Assembly: GCA_030606485.1 (NCBI GenBank)
Contig: JAUWGH010000008.1
Coordinates: 62,001 to 126,000 of the forward strand
Length of the DNA: 64,000 bases
Source: Promethearchaeota archaeon
GTDB lineage: Archaea > Asgardarchaeota > Lokiarchaeia > Sigyniarchaeales > SOKP01
Direction: 5' to 3'
A program made the translations under genes and the position numbers. The notes beneath the pieces were generated by a model. That model had not been told where the DNA came from. It saw only the letters and a list, made by a program, of their open reading frames with translations, and searched no databases. Below, piece after piece: positions 46,096-55,187 of the stretch. Every line of letters begins with the position of its first letter. The stretch's first letter is position 1.

Positions 46096-48150
46096 ATGCT
46101 GGATGATGTTAAGATGATTACAAACAAAAGAATGATTAAGCATAAAATAATTGGTTTAACATTTATTTTTAGTGTTATTTTGTCTTCCTTTATTATTTTA
46201 AAATGTATTGATTTAAACAATAATTGTACCCGATATAATTCTACAAAGATTCTGACTTCTAATTCTAATAATTTTAACATATTGACATTTTGGGATCAAG
46301 AAATTGAACGCGTAAATAATACTTTATCAAATATTGAACTAGGAGAAAATTCTACTTTAAAATATACTAATCCTAATACAAAAGAAGAATATGATTTTAT
46401 TGTTCAAGAAATTCACTTTGATTCTCCAAATTGGGTCGATGCTACTCCCACAATTATAAAACTGCATGGATATCTTCTATACCCAGAAGAATTAAAAAAT
46501 AAAAATCCTGGATGTTTATGTATGCACGGTTTGGGTGGTAATGCTAACAAGTCTTTTGAGTTTGCTGCGCCTTATTTAGAAAATGGTTTTATGGTTTTAT
46601 GCCATTCTCATCCTGGGCATGGAAAATCCGAAGGGACAAACCCTACGCCAAATAATTTTTATTATGAAGGAGAATATAACAAATCATCACATCATTATTT
46701 GACTCTTTGCGGGGCTATTCAAGGGTTAAGAGTCTTGGAAAGTCTTAATCTTGTTAACAACTCAGAAATTATGGTTACTGGAAGTTCATATGGTGGATTA
46801 AATACCATGTATTTATCTGGTGTTTGTGGAGAGAGAATTGCGGGGGCAATACCATATATTGCTGTAGGTGATTATGAAAAGAATAATGAAGATCCTACGA
46901 AGCTTTTATTTTGGGTATGGAATAAAAATATTAATGAAATCCCTGATTCTTATTGGAATGAACAAAATCTAAGAACCGATCCAATATATTATTTAGCATC
47001 AGATAAGGTACCGCCAATTTTTTGGGAATTTGGCACTACAGATGAATTTTTTTATCATCATTGTATTATTAATACCTACGAAAAGGTTAATCATACTGAT
47101 AAATATCTTCAAATTCATCCTAATGGACACCATGGATTATTTGATTATGAAAATACGACAAAATTTTTTATTGATTATATTATTAGTAAGGGTTCAGCTC
47201 CTCCTAAAATTGATATTAAGGATCACATAAAAGGAAACAATATATTGGGTGATTATTTAGAAATTGAAGTGCATGTAGATTCGGATGTAAATATAGAATC
47301 AGTTCAAGTTGTATATAAATATCTTGATATTATAGGAACTTGTTGGGAAAAAGTTAATCTTGAAGAATCTGAAGAAGATATTTGGATAGGTATTTTAAAT
47401 CCAGGAGTTATTACATCAGATGTTGATTATTATATAATTGTTAATTTAGAAGGCGAAAATAATGTATGGTTCAGTTCGAAAATTTATACTGTAGGAAAAC
47501 TTATTAGTAATTTAACTATTCCATTTTATATTTTATTCATTGTTTTCATATCTTTTCCAGCAATTTTGTTAATTTGGAGGAGATATAAAAAAAATGTTAA
47601 AGAATTAGAGGAAAAATTTCAACGTGGAGCTAAAAAAAATTTAATCTTAGAAGTTTCTTTTTTGGGAATAACCGAAATGCTTTTTTTTATATCATTAATT
47701 TTACCAATAGCAGAATTTGGAAACAGTGGAGTATCATGGTCTTCAATATTTGTCTTTAACAAGTTATATACTTGGAAAGCGGTTTTTGGAAGTATGGCTC
47801 CATTTTTAACATCCATATTCCTTATTATATTTATATTATTTTTCCATATAAGCCTAATGAAACCAATAATTGCAGGTTTTTTCAAAATTGCTTATTTTTT
47901 ATACGCATTACTATTATATTCTGTCATTTCAGGTGTTATAGGGGGCTCGTCTGAGTTGGATAATTTTGGAATAATTAATTTAGGAATAGGCTTTTATTTA
48001 ATATTAATCGTGGCATTGATGTATATTAGTATAGGCGTTTGGAAACGATATTATCAAATAAATTTTAGAATAAGAGAACCTAAAAGGAAATTTTATAATA
48101 TTGACAGATGGTTTAGATTAAAAAGCTCAAGTAAGAAAAGGACTGATTAA
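46096..48150 (+). CDS. Secreted or membrane alpha/beta hydrolase with C-terminal membrane domain
   Basis: A 684-residue protein. An N-terminal hydrophobic helix (about 17-38) acts as signal or anchor. An alpha/beta-hydrolase domain follows: CMHGLGGNANKS for the oxyanion region, the nucleophile S231 in TGSSYGG, and a HHGLFD C-terminal His region near 355. After a beta-rich linker, about five hydrophobic segments (from ~470) form a membrane domain. It resembles dipeptidyl-peptidase or acetyl-esterase type hydrolases. Starts at 46096, 46114 or 46132 are all possible. Facing outside the cell is likely. Substrate is unknown. Confidence 0.7.
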   Translation: MLDDVKMITNKRMIKHKIIGLTFIFSVILSSFIILKCIDLNNNCTRYNSTKILTSNSNNFNILTFWDQEIERVNNTLSNIELGENSTLKYTNPNTKEEYDFIVQEIHFDSPNWVDATPTIIKLHGYLLYPEELKNKNPGCLCMHGLGGNANKSFEFAAPYLENGFMVLCHSHPGHGKSEGTNPTPNNFYYEGEYNKSSHHYLTLCGAIQGLRVLESLNLVNNSEIMVTGSSYGGLNTMYLSGVCGERIAGAIPYIAVGDYEKNNEDPTKLLFWVWNKNINEIPDSYWNEQNLRTDPIYYLASDKVPPIFWEFGTTDEFFYHHCIINTYEKVNHTDKYLQIHPNGHHGLFDYENTTKFFIDYIISKGSAPPKIDIKDHIKGNNILGDYLEIEVHVDSDVNIESVQVVYKYLDIIGTCWEKVNLEESEEDIWIGILNPGVITSDVDYYIIVNLEGENNVWFSSKIYTVGKLISNLTIPFYILFIVFISFPAILLIWRRYKKNVKELEEKFQRGAKKNLILEVSFLGITEMLFFISLILPIAEFGNSGVSWSSIFVFNKLYTWKAVFGSMAPFLTSIFLIIFILFFHISLMKPIIAGFFKIAYFLYALLLYSVISGVIGGSSELDNFGIINLGIGFYLILIVALMYISIGVWKRYYQINFRIREPKRKFYNIDRWFRLKSSSKKRTD

Positions 48151-48508
48151 ATTTCTTTGAAGTGTAAAAAAAAAATTTAATTTCAATATTATCAGACAAG
48201 AACTACGAGAAAAGAGACTGCTTATAAATATAGATTAAGGTAAATTTGAAAAAATGTTATGGGTTTTTATTTTTTATAGTTCATTAGTGAGTAGATCGGT
48301 GGGATCAGACCGTCCGTCGTAAATCATCCATTAGATAGATGTCATTAACTTGTTAAGTCATCATTTCCCAAATTTATATTGAATTTGATATTTAAAAAAA
48401 ATATGTGAAAAGTAGAATAATTATAAAATATTTTTTAATATAGAATTATTTAAGTAATTATTCTAAAACAGATAATAATTATATAAAAAAAATATAGTGT
48501 GAAGAAAA
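48151..48508. other. Intergenic region with GC-rich structured core
   Basis: A 358-base gap. Most is AT-rich, but 48286-48345 is roughly half GC, unlike the surroundings. Within it GATCGGT pairs with ACCGTC (48294-48314). Downstream, GATG (48338-48341) can pair with either CATC 48325-48328 or CATC 48359-48362, the latter extended by TTAAC/GTTAA. This suggests a small RNA or an RNA leader of the ferredoxin gene. A kink-turn or tRNA is not evident. Confidence 0.4.
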
Positions 48509-49237
48509 ATGTCTTTACCGTCCAAGAAAATTATTGAAATTCAAGATAATGTTTACTCTCACGAGTTCAAAATGTTAAATCATGTGAGTGAATTAATTTT
48601 TAATAATGATAAATGCATTGAATGTGATTTTTGTGCAAAAGTATGTCCTAAAGAATGCATTGGCTCTCCAGAAGATATGGGAGTTGAATCAGATTTAAAA
48701 AGATATGTCGATATTGATAAATGTATATTTTGTGGTATATGCGCTTTCACTTGCTCAGGATTTGCATTAAATTTACGAATTAATGGTGAGCCCAAACTTC
48801 TTCTTATAGAGAATGGATCTCTTCCTGAATTAAAACCAAAAGAACTTAAAATTAAGGAAACAGGTCAGAAAATTCAAAAATTGGTAGAAGGAACTACGAA
48901 GATTGAAAGCACAGAAAAGAAAGTTAAAACTGTTGAGGATTTTGTAAAAGAATGCGTAGTTGGAGCACTCTCAAATAAAGGAACCGAAATTATCATAGAT
49001 AAAGATCAGTGTATTAACTGTTTTAAATGTCAAAAGGCATCTGAAAAGAGTTATCCAAAAATAAATGTTGATATTACCCGTGCTCGTATCCCAAATGAAG
49101 GTGAAGTCTCATCTGTATGGAAAAGAATTACTGAAGCATTATTAGGCTTGCCAGCAGCTATTACAGATCTTCAAGGTCCAACAAAAAAGAAAATGACCGA
49201 GCAAGTACTTAATTTATTAGGAAAACAAGCAAAATAA
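48509..49237 (+). CDS. Ferredoxin-like [4Fe-4S] protein with C-terminal extension
   Basis: A 242-residue protein. Two ferredoxin motifs sit at the N-terminal third: CIECDFCAKVCPKEC and CIFCGICAFTCSG. A charged linker of about 80 residues follows, then a third, incomplete cluster with only CINCFKC. The last 60 residues are helical (SSVWKRITEALLGLPAAI). It is probably an electron carrier for a partner enzyme that is not adjacent. Linker composition suggests a flexible link. It starts with ATG at 48509, with GTGAAGA just before. Confidence 0.7.
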   Translation: MSLPSKKIIEIQDNVYSHEFKMLNHVSELIFNNDKCIECDFCAKVCPKECIGSPEDMGVESDLKRYVDIDKCIFCGICAFTCSGFALNLRINGEPKLLLIENGSLPELKPKELKIKETGQKIQKLVEGTTKIESTEKKVKTVEDFVKECVVGALSNKGTEIIIDKDQCINCFKCQKASEKSYPKINVDITRARIPNEGEVSSVWKRITEALLGLPAAITDLQGPTKKKMTEQVLNLLGKQAK

Positions 49238-49406
49238 ATTTTTATTTAACTCTTTTTCAAACTTTTCCTGATTTTTAATCCTAAATAAATAAGATCTTTT
49301 TTTAAAAAGATTAAATATTAAGTGAAATTAAATACAATTATCTTACATTAAAATTAATTAAAATAATCTGATAAAAATTAAATAAAATAAAGTAGGTTGA
49401 AAAAAT

Positions 49407-50408
49407 ATGGTAAAGCGTGTAGCTATTAATGGCTTCGGGCGAATCGGCAGAAATTTTTTCAGAGCTGCTTGGGGAAATCCCGGTCTTGAGATTGTTAGTA
49501 TTAACGATCTCTTTGCCCCAGAATATCTAGCATATGTGTTAAAATATGACACTGTATTTGGCCGATTTAAAGGAGATATCAAACACACTGAGAATAGCCT
49601 AATAATTGATGGACGCGAGATACCCATAACGGCAGAACGAGATCCTGCAAATCTTCCTCACGCAAGTAATAATATTGACGTCGTATTAGAATCTACGGGA
49701 TTTTTCACTAAGCGAGATGGAGCTGCAAAACATCTTGCTGCTGGAGCAAAAAGAGTCCTAATTAGTGCTCCTGCCACAGATCCTGATGTCACTGTAGTCA
49801 TTGGAGTAAATGATGATATAATAAAAGATGAACATAAAATTATCAGCCTTGCGAGTTGTACAACTAACTGTTTGGGGCCAGTCGCCAAAGTGTTACATGA
49901 TAATTTTACTATTACTAGCGGATTTATGACAACAATTCACTCTTATACCGGAGATCAAAGAACAGTAGACACAGCTCGAAAAGATTCTCCAATTAAAATG
50001 ACTCGTGGAAGAGGTGCGGCTGCAAATATGATACCAACCAGTACAGGTGCTGCAAAAGCAATTGGTGTAGTAATTCCTGATTTACAAGGGAAGATAGATG
50101 GTGTAGCGGTTCGTGTACCAACTCCAGATGGTAGTGTTGTAGATTTAACGGTTGTAGTTGAGAAGGATGTAAGCGTAGATGCTGTAAATTCTGCCATGAA
50201 AGTGGCAGCAGAAGGTCCACTAAAAGATATTCTCGAATATACTGAAGACCCAATTGTTTCAAGTGATGTTATTGGTAACCCTCACAGTTCTGTCTTTAGC
50301 GCTATGATGACTAAAGTTATTGGTAAAACTGTTAAAATATTTTCATGGTATGACAATGAATGGGGCTATTCCATGAGATGTGTTGAACTAATTGTAAATA
50401 AATTATAG
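49407..50408 (+). CDS. gap: Glyceraldehyde-3-phosphate dehydrogenase, bacterial/eukaryotic type I
   Basis: A 333-residue GAPDH of type I. The Rossmann motif INGFGRIGR starts the protein, NDL at 33-35 suggests NAD preference, and the catalytic C151 lies in SLASCTTNCLGP with H178 in TTIHSYTGDQ. WYDNEWGYS near the end is the classic C-terminal signature. Most archaea use a different, type II GAPDH or the ferredoxin-dependent GAPOR, so this type probably came by transfer from bacteria. It interconverts glyceraldehyde 3-phosphate and 1,3-bisphosphoglycerate. It is followed by a T-rich terminator. Confidence 0.93.
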   Translation: MVKRVAINGFGRIGRNFFRAAWGNPGLEIVSINDLFAPEYLAYVLKYDTVFGRFKGDIKHTENSLIIDGREIPITAERDPANLPHASNNIDVVLESTGFFTKRDGAAKHLAAGAKRVLISAPATDPDVTVVIGVNDDIIKDEHKIISLASCTTNCLGPVAKVLHDNFTITSGFMTTIHSYTGDQRTVDTARKDSPIKMTRGRGAAANMIPTSTGAAKAIGVVIPDLQGKIDGVAVRVPTPDGSVVDLTVVVEKDVSVDAVNSAMKVAAEGPLKDILEYTEDPIVSSDVIGNPHSSVFSAMMTKVIGKTVKIFSWYDNEWGYSMRCVELIVNKL

Positions 50409-50419
50409 AAAAAATCTAA

Positions 50420-50446
50420 TTTCTTTTCTTTTTATTTTTTCTTTTT
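50420..50446 (+). terminator. T-rich terminator after gap
   Basis: Runs of T separated by single C or A start about 12 bases past the gap stop. This fits archaeal intrinsic termination. Confidence 0.5.
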
Positions 50447-50591
50447 AAATTATTTAATTTAATTAATGAGCTATGAGTCTATTAAAAATAGAAGAATTTT
50501 CTTTTATATTGATACTCAAGAATATGAAATAATGATTAAGGAGATTATTAATAGGATATTTTTACAAGGCAATATATTAATTAGGTTTTTA

Positions 50592-50605
50592 AGTATATAT
50601 ATAAG
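50592..50605 (+). promoter_or_regulatory. Candidate TATA box upstream of the 4-TM protein gene
   Basis: AGTATATATATAAG stands about 70 bases before the ATG at 50676. It is the strongest TATA-like stretch in the spacer, but no transcription start is known. Confidence 0.3.
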
Positions 50606-50675
50606 TGAAACTTAATATTACAATAACTAAATTTTAATAAATAAAAAATCAAAATTTTAAAAGAAGTGAAATTAT

Positions 50676-51065
50676 ATGGCAGAAAAGGAAGTATCAAAAG
50701 TGTTAAAAATAACATTCCTCGTCCATTTTGTTGTAGCTGTTCTCTTGGGTTTTTTCTACTTGTTTTTACCAGATGAATTTGTGGCTTTGTTTAGTTGGCC
50801 TTATTCTGACCCAGTCGCAATTAGGTTGCTTGGTGCAGCTTTTCTGGGTCTTGGAATTAGTTCCGCATTGGGTTCAAGAGAATCTGATTGGGAGAAAGTT
50901 AAGATTGTAGTAGTAATGGAAATAGTTTGGCTCGCTGTGGCTTTTGTGGTTATGCTTTTGAGTGTAATTATAGCTGGCACAGGATTGGGAGGCTTATTAT
51001 TTGTTTTCATAAGTGTTGCATTTTTAGGATTATTTATATTCTCCTATTTCCAGACTACATGGTAA
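50676..51065 (+). CDS. Small four-helix membrane protein, 129 aa
   Basis: A short integral membrane protein. Hydrophobic segments are LVHFVVAVLLGFFYLFLP, VAIRLLGAAFLGLGISSAL, IVVVMEIVWLAVAFVVMLLS and LGGLLFVFISVAFLGLFIF. A conserved-looking SRESDWEKVK loop joins helices two and three, a layout known from uncharacterised four-helix membrane proteins. Function is unknown. It has its own spacer upstream and is convergent with the oxidoreductase gene that follows. Confidence 0.6.
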   Translation: MAEKEVSKVLKITFLVHFVVAVLLGFFYLFLPDEFVALFSWPYSDPVAIRLLGAAFLGLGISSALGSRESDWEKVKIVVVMEIVWLAVAFVVMLLSVIIAGTGLGGLLFVFISVAFLGLFIFSYFQTTW

Positions 51066-51114
51066 AACAAATTAAAAACATATAAATAAATTTTTTATTA
51101 CTCTTTTCTTTTTT

Positions 51115-52527
51115 TTAAAGATTCATAACTTCTCGTCGATATTCTGCCATATTAATAACTTCTCCTTCAAGTCTTGACTTTTCCGCGGCAAATGCCATTA
51201 TATGGCTTTCAAGGGAAGCTTGGACATCTGTAAGAGGTTTTGAAATATTATGTTTCATTAAATCTACAAATGCATTCATAAGTCCGGTATCCCCTCCGCC
51301 ATGTCCAGTCAGTTCCAGATGTCCTTCAAATATTTTTTCTTTCTTTCCAGATAATTTATCATAGAGCCAGATTTGTTCTCCAGAAAATAAAAATTCTCCA
51401 ATTAATGTTGCCTTAGTCCCATCAATTCGAATACTTCTTCCTTCGAAGGCTGAATGACCATGAACAGTGAGATTTGCTGTTATACCATTTTCAAATTCTA
51501 TATTAACTGTTTGGTGATCAACTACATTATTATCGCAATGATACACACATCTCCCATAAGGACCTTCTTTAAGTGCTTTCATTTTTCCCTCATAGGTTAA
51601 ATCATCTGTAATCACACTTACTGGCCATCCATTCCATTCAACGGCATCTTTAAGCGGTGGAATTATTTTACTTAAGATTTTTGCTGTAGTTCTGTGTTTA
51701 ATTGCAAGCCATGCAAAAAATTTTATGATTTTAATGTCACAATCCAAACCCACCCGAAATAAAGGCGTATTATCAATATAAATAAAGGGAGCATAAAAAA
51801 TACATTTATCGGCATAAGGACAACCATCTAGGCAACGCTTAGGTGCACCTTCAGGAGCATTTTCTTTTTTATAATATAATAGATTTCCAAATGAACTAAT
51901 TTTTTTTGGTGGGACTCCAACCATCCAATACAATAAATCCAAATCATGACAGCATTTAGCAAGGATCATTGGGGAAGATATTTCAGAATTTCTCCAGTTT
52001 CCTCGTATGTAAGAGTGACTATAATGAAAATAAGATACATTTTCTTTACATTCAATATTAATTACTTTGCCTAATTTTCCATTTTGTATAGTATCATAAA
52101 TTGTAGAGTAAAAATCGGTATATCTCAACACATGACAGATTTGGAGGTGCTTACCGGTTTCTTGGGCTTTATTAACAAGTTGAACACACTCATCTAATTT
52201 ATTTGCCATAGGTTTTTCTAATAAAACATCATACCCTTGTTCCATAGCTAGTAATGCAGGTTGGGTATGCATATTATCTTGTGTAGTAATAATAGCAGCA
52301 TCCGCAAATTTATCCTCTGCTAAAATATCTTTCCATAAATTATAGCTTCTATTTTCCGGAATTTTATGGATTTTCATAAAATTATTGCGTTTAATAGGAT
52401 TTGGTTCTGCGACACCAATTATTTGTATTTTATCCTTATTACTTTCCGCATATCTTCCATATGCATCACGACCACGCTGTCCAGCACCACAAACTATGGC
52501 AGTAATTGGTTTTTCCATTTTTCTCAT
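51115..52527 (-). CDS. Gfo/Idh/MocA-family oxidoreductase with Cys cluster
   Basis: A 470-residue NAD(P)-dependent oxidoreductase. The N-terminal Rossmann motif is IVCGAGQRGRDAYGRYA, followed by the substrate-domain signature LLEKPMANKLDEC. The central part has a cysteine group, CLDGCPYADKCIFYAP, seen in a subgroup of these enzymes, probably binding a metal or cluster. Substrates in the family are mostly sugars or inositol derivatives. A start at 52518 is also possible (second Met). No partner gene is adjacent. Confidence 0.82.
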   Translation of the reverse strand: MRKMEKPITAIVCGAGQRGRDAYGRYAESNKDKIQIIGVAEPNPIKRNNFMKIHKIPENRSYNLWKDILAEDKFADAAIITTQDNMHTQPALLAMEQGYDVLLEKPMANKLDECVQLVNKAQETGKHLQICHVLRYTDFYSTIYDTIQNGKLGKVINIECKENVSYFHYSHSYIRGNWRNSEISSPMILAKCCHDLDLLYWMVGVPPKKISSFGNLLYYKKENAPEGAPKRCLDGCPYADKCIFYAPFIYIDNTPLFRVGLDCDIKIIKFFAWLAIKHRTTAKILSKIIPPLKDAVEWNGWPVSVITDDLTYEGKMKALKEGPYGRCVYHCDNNVVDHQTVNIEFENGITANLTVHGHSAFEGRSIRIDGTKATLIGEFLFSGEQIWLYDKLSGKKEKIFEGHLELTGHGGGDTGLMNAFVDLMKHNISKPLTDVQASLESHIMAFAAEKSRLEGEVINMAEYRREVMNL

Positions 52528-52705
52528 CTTGATTTTAATTATAAAAACAATTAATTAGAATTTATAATTTTTGTTAAGATTTATCACTTTCATTCACTAA
52601 TTACTTAAAAGAATTTGAACTTATAGAAATCAGAAAAAAATAATTTAAATAATAGTAAATTAGAATAAAAAATAAGAAAAAGTAATTGATTTTAAGGATA
52701 AAAAT

Positions 52706-53014
52706 ATGAAAATATCAGCAATATTATGGGGTATTGTTTTTTTATTTGCAGCAGCGTTTTTTTTTGTTGTATCTACATGGTTTCTTGTTTTTTTATATCC
52801 CATTATTCAAGAGGAGATGGCATTAACATTGTTCTTAATTTTATTATATATTGTTGCAATATTAATTGGACTTATTTTTGTAGCGGCAATGGGTAGATGT
52901 TTCTATAACGCTAAAACAGGAGATATTGGGATTGCCAATTGGATTAAGATTTTTGGTCTAATTTCACTTGCCTTTTTCGCTTTATTTATTTTACTTTGGT
53001 TATTTCTTCCCTAA
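52706..53014 (+). CDS. Small membrane protein, 102 aa, three helices
   Basis: A hydrophobic protein with three segments: an N-terminal ILWGIVFLFAAAFFFVVST, then LFLILLYIVAILIGLIFVA and FGLISLAFFALFILLWLFL. A polar RCFYNAKTGDIGIANW loop separates the second and third helices. No family is recognised. Its neighbours do not reveal a role. The composition and ATG start with AAGGATAAAAAT upstream support a real gene. Confidence 0.5.
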   Translation: MKISAILWGIVFLFAAAFFFVVSTWFLVFLYPIIQEEMALTLFLILLYIVAILIGLIFVAAMGRCFYNAKTGDIGIANWIKIFGLISLAFFALFILLWLFLP

Positions 53015-53086
53015 GATGGAAGAAAATAGAAAAAAATAATTGAAATAAAAAATTTTTTAAATTAAAGACTAGTTTTTTATTTTTTT

Positions 53087-53893
53087 TTATCCTCGAAATC
53101 TTTTTTGTAATGTTTTTCCGTGTAGTTTGAATGACAAAAATAGAAATCCAAAGCCAAAAAGCAATAAAATACCAAAATCAAGTAGTAATCCAAACGATCC
53201 GAACGCACTATTTCCTGATAACCCGAAATTTATAATGTCTATAAAATAAGTCAGCGGAGATATCATTGCACCGGGCACAGATTCAATTGGCATAAAAAGT
53301 GGGCTTATAAAGATTAGTGGAAACTTGATTATTACTGTTAAAATCATAGTATTCGCAGGTGTGTCTGATGGTGGGACTGATAAAATGATGCTAATACAGG
53401 AAAATGAAAATGATGACACAAGAATTCCAATTATAATAATTACCAAATTTAATGAATTCCAAAATGAAAAAACCACAAGACCAAATATTAAAGGAACAAT
53501 TGAAATAATCGAACCAAATATAAATGAAGCCCAAACATCTCCTAATATAATTGTTTTTATTGAAATTGGACAAGTTATTAATCTTTCGAGGGTTTTTTGT
53601 CTTGTTTCCCATGGAAAAGCTATAGGTCCAATAGATGTTGCAGATAAAAAGAGAACCATCGCCATTAATCCTGAAATAATATAAATAGGAAGAATCTCTC
53701 GTCCAATTGTCATTGCAACAAATAATACCACCGGAAATAAAAATCCTTGAATTACTACTGGTCCTTTATTATAATAAATCCTTAAATTTTTTTTCGCAAT
53801 AGCAATAGATCTTTTCATTTGGGAACTAAATTGTTCAATCTTTGATTTTTTAGGAAATAATGATTCTTCTTTAATTTTAACCACCTCTTTCAA
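53087..53893 (-). CDS. ABC-2 type transporter permease
   Basis: A 268-residue permease with about six membrane helices (from residue 43, AFLFPVVLFVAMTIG-like, to the last helix LLLFGFGFLFLSFK). It forms a pair with the downstream-encoded ATPase, whose 3' end it overlaps by 17 bases. The start is uncertain: TTG at 53893, and GTG or later codons are possible. The family exports drugs, polysaccharides or lipids. The Cys-rich peptide and the broken HxlR gene lie next to it but in other orientations, so the substrate is unknown. Confidence 0.78.
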   Translation of the reverse strand: MKEVVKIKEESLFPKKSKIEQFSSQMKRSIAIAKKNLRIYYNKGPVVIQGFLFPVVLFVAMTIGREILPIYIISGLMAMVLFLSATSIGPIAFPWETRQKTLERLITCPISIKTIILGDVWASFIFGSIISIVPLIFGLVVFSFWNSLNLVIIIIGILVSSFSFSCISIILSVPPSDTPANTMILTVIIKFPLIFISPLFMPIESVPGAMISPLTYFIDIINFGLSGNSAFGSFGLLLDFGILLLFGFGFLFLSFKLHGKTLQKRFRG

Positions 53894-54800
53894 TTATCTT
53901 TAAAAATACTTCTTCTAAACGTGGTTGATGAGTATTTAATCGTTTTATTTCTAATTTATTTGTTTTAGCAAAATCTGTAATTTGTATAATAGCTTGATTC
54001 ACTTCATGAACAATAACGGAAAAACCATCTTTAACTTTCTGTACTTTTTTTATTGAACTTAATTTTTCGAATTCTTCTTTATTAATATCTTGATTGAAAG
54101 AGATATCAATTTCTTGAAATTCTTGAAATAATTTCTTGAGATTCTCTGGAGTATCTAAACTTACAATTTTTCCTTTATTTATTATTGCGATTCGATCGCA
54201 TAATTCATTGGCAACTTCCATATCATGAGTTGTTAAAAAAATCGTCGTTCCATTTTGGTTATATTCTTTTAATAATTGCTTTATTATTTTAGCACTTTGA
54301 ACATCTAATCCAACAATGGGTTCATCAAGAAATAATATTATAGGATCATTCATAAGCGCCATACATAATAATAATCGTTGTTTCATGCCTTTTGAATATT
54401 TTCTCGTTTTGAAATTTCGTTTTTCAAATAGTTCAAATTGTTTTAACAATTTTTCAGCGCGTTCTTTATTGATTTTTTTAGGTACACCATACAATTCACC
54501 TATTAACGTTAAGTTTTGCATACCTGTAAGATCTGGATAAACATTTGCCATTTCAGGGACATTTCCAATAATTTGCTTAATAGGAATAGGATCTTTCCAT
54601 ACATTTTTTTCAAATATTTGAATTTGCCCATTTGTTGGTTTTAATACTCCAGTCATCATTCTAATTGTAGTTGTTTTACCTGCTCCATTTGGACCTAAAA
54701 AACCAAATATTTCACCTTTATTTACGGAAAAATTAACTTTATCTACAGCATGGACCTGACCAAAATATTTCGAAAGATTTTCAACTTTTATAACATTCAT
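53877..54800 (-). CDS. ABC transporter ATP-binding protein (ABC-2 exporter type)
   Basis: A 307-residue ATPase with Walker A GPNGAGKTT, the signature YSKGMKQRLLLCMAL and Walker B ILFLDEPIVGLD. The H-loop is LTTHDMEVANEL. A C-terminal extension of about 90 residues (after DTPENLKKLF) is common in drug-type exporters. The ATG at 54800 starts the transcript; the permease gene overlaps its stop. It provides energy for the exporter. Confidence 0.85.
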   Translation of the reverse strand: MNVIKVENLSKYFGQVHAVDKVNFSVNKGEIFGFLGPNGAGKTTTIRMMTGVLKPTNGQIQIFEKNVWKDPIPIKQIIGNVPEMANVYPDLTGMQNLTLIGELYGVPKKINKERAEKLLKQFELFEKRNFKTRKYSKGMKQRLLLCMALMNDPIILFLDEPIVGLDVQSAKIIKQLLKEYNQNGTTIFLTTHDMEVANELCDRIAIINKGKIVSLDTPENLKKLFQEFQEIDISFNQDINKEEFEKLSSIKKVQKVKDGFSVIVHEVNQAIIQITDFAKTNKLEIKRLNTHQPRLEEVFLKIIERGG

Positions 54801-54879
54801 TTTCGATGTTCTCCTTTTAAATTCTTATATTTTTTATTTTAATCTATGCTTTAAGTTTTTCTATAAATCATCAAAGATT

Positions 54880-55038
54880 CTATATGTTCCCTTCTTTTTT
54901 CAATTTCTCAAAGAATTCTTGTCCATGACATTTTATAATTTGATCTTCTGAGCATTGCCCATCTTCGAAGCCATCCCGAATTTCGGGTTTATCGCAATCA
55001 CAATCATCAGCATGTGATTTTTCTTTTTTATCAACCAT
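54880..55038 (-). CDS. Small Cys-rich protein, 52 aa
   Basis: A short frame of 52 codons beginning with ATG and ending with TAG. Cysteines occur at positions 13, 15, 29 and 37 (DDCDCDKPE, GQCSEDQIIKCHG), which could bind zinc or an iron-sulfur cluster. The sequence is acidic and charged. Its start codon lies 150 bases from the divergent HxlR start. It is too short to identify firmly, but the composition and cysteine spacing argue against a random frame. It may be a redox-sensor partner of HxlR or of the exporter. Confidence 0.5.
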   Translation of the reverse strand: MVDKKEKSHADDCDCDKPEIRDGFEDGQCSEDQIIKCHGQEFFEKLKKEGNI

Positions 55039-55187
55039 TTTTTATTTTCTCCAAAAATTTTTTAAGATTACCTATACTGTATTAATTGAAGTATTTAAAC
55101 TTCAAAGAGTGAAGTATTGAAGTAGATGTTAATTATGGAAGTAACTATCTAAAAATAAAGTGTTAAAAAGAAAGGAGTTATTTTAAA

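Noticed and set aside
44709-48210. Shared tacgagaaaa string at 44709 and 48192 as a repeat element
   Set aside because: Ten bases only, with unrelated flanks; expected by chance in such composition.
48270-48380. tRNA or C/D-box RNA in the GC-rich spacer
   Set aside because: No T-arm consensus, no RUGAUGA/CUGA boxes; only unassigned hairpins are visible.
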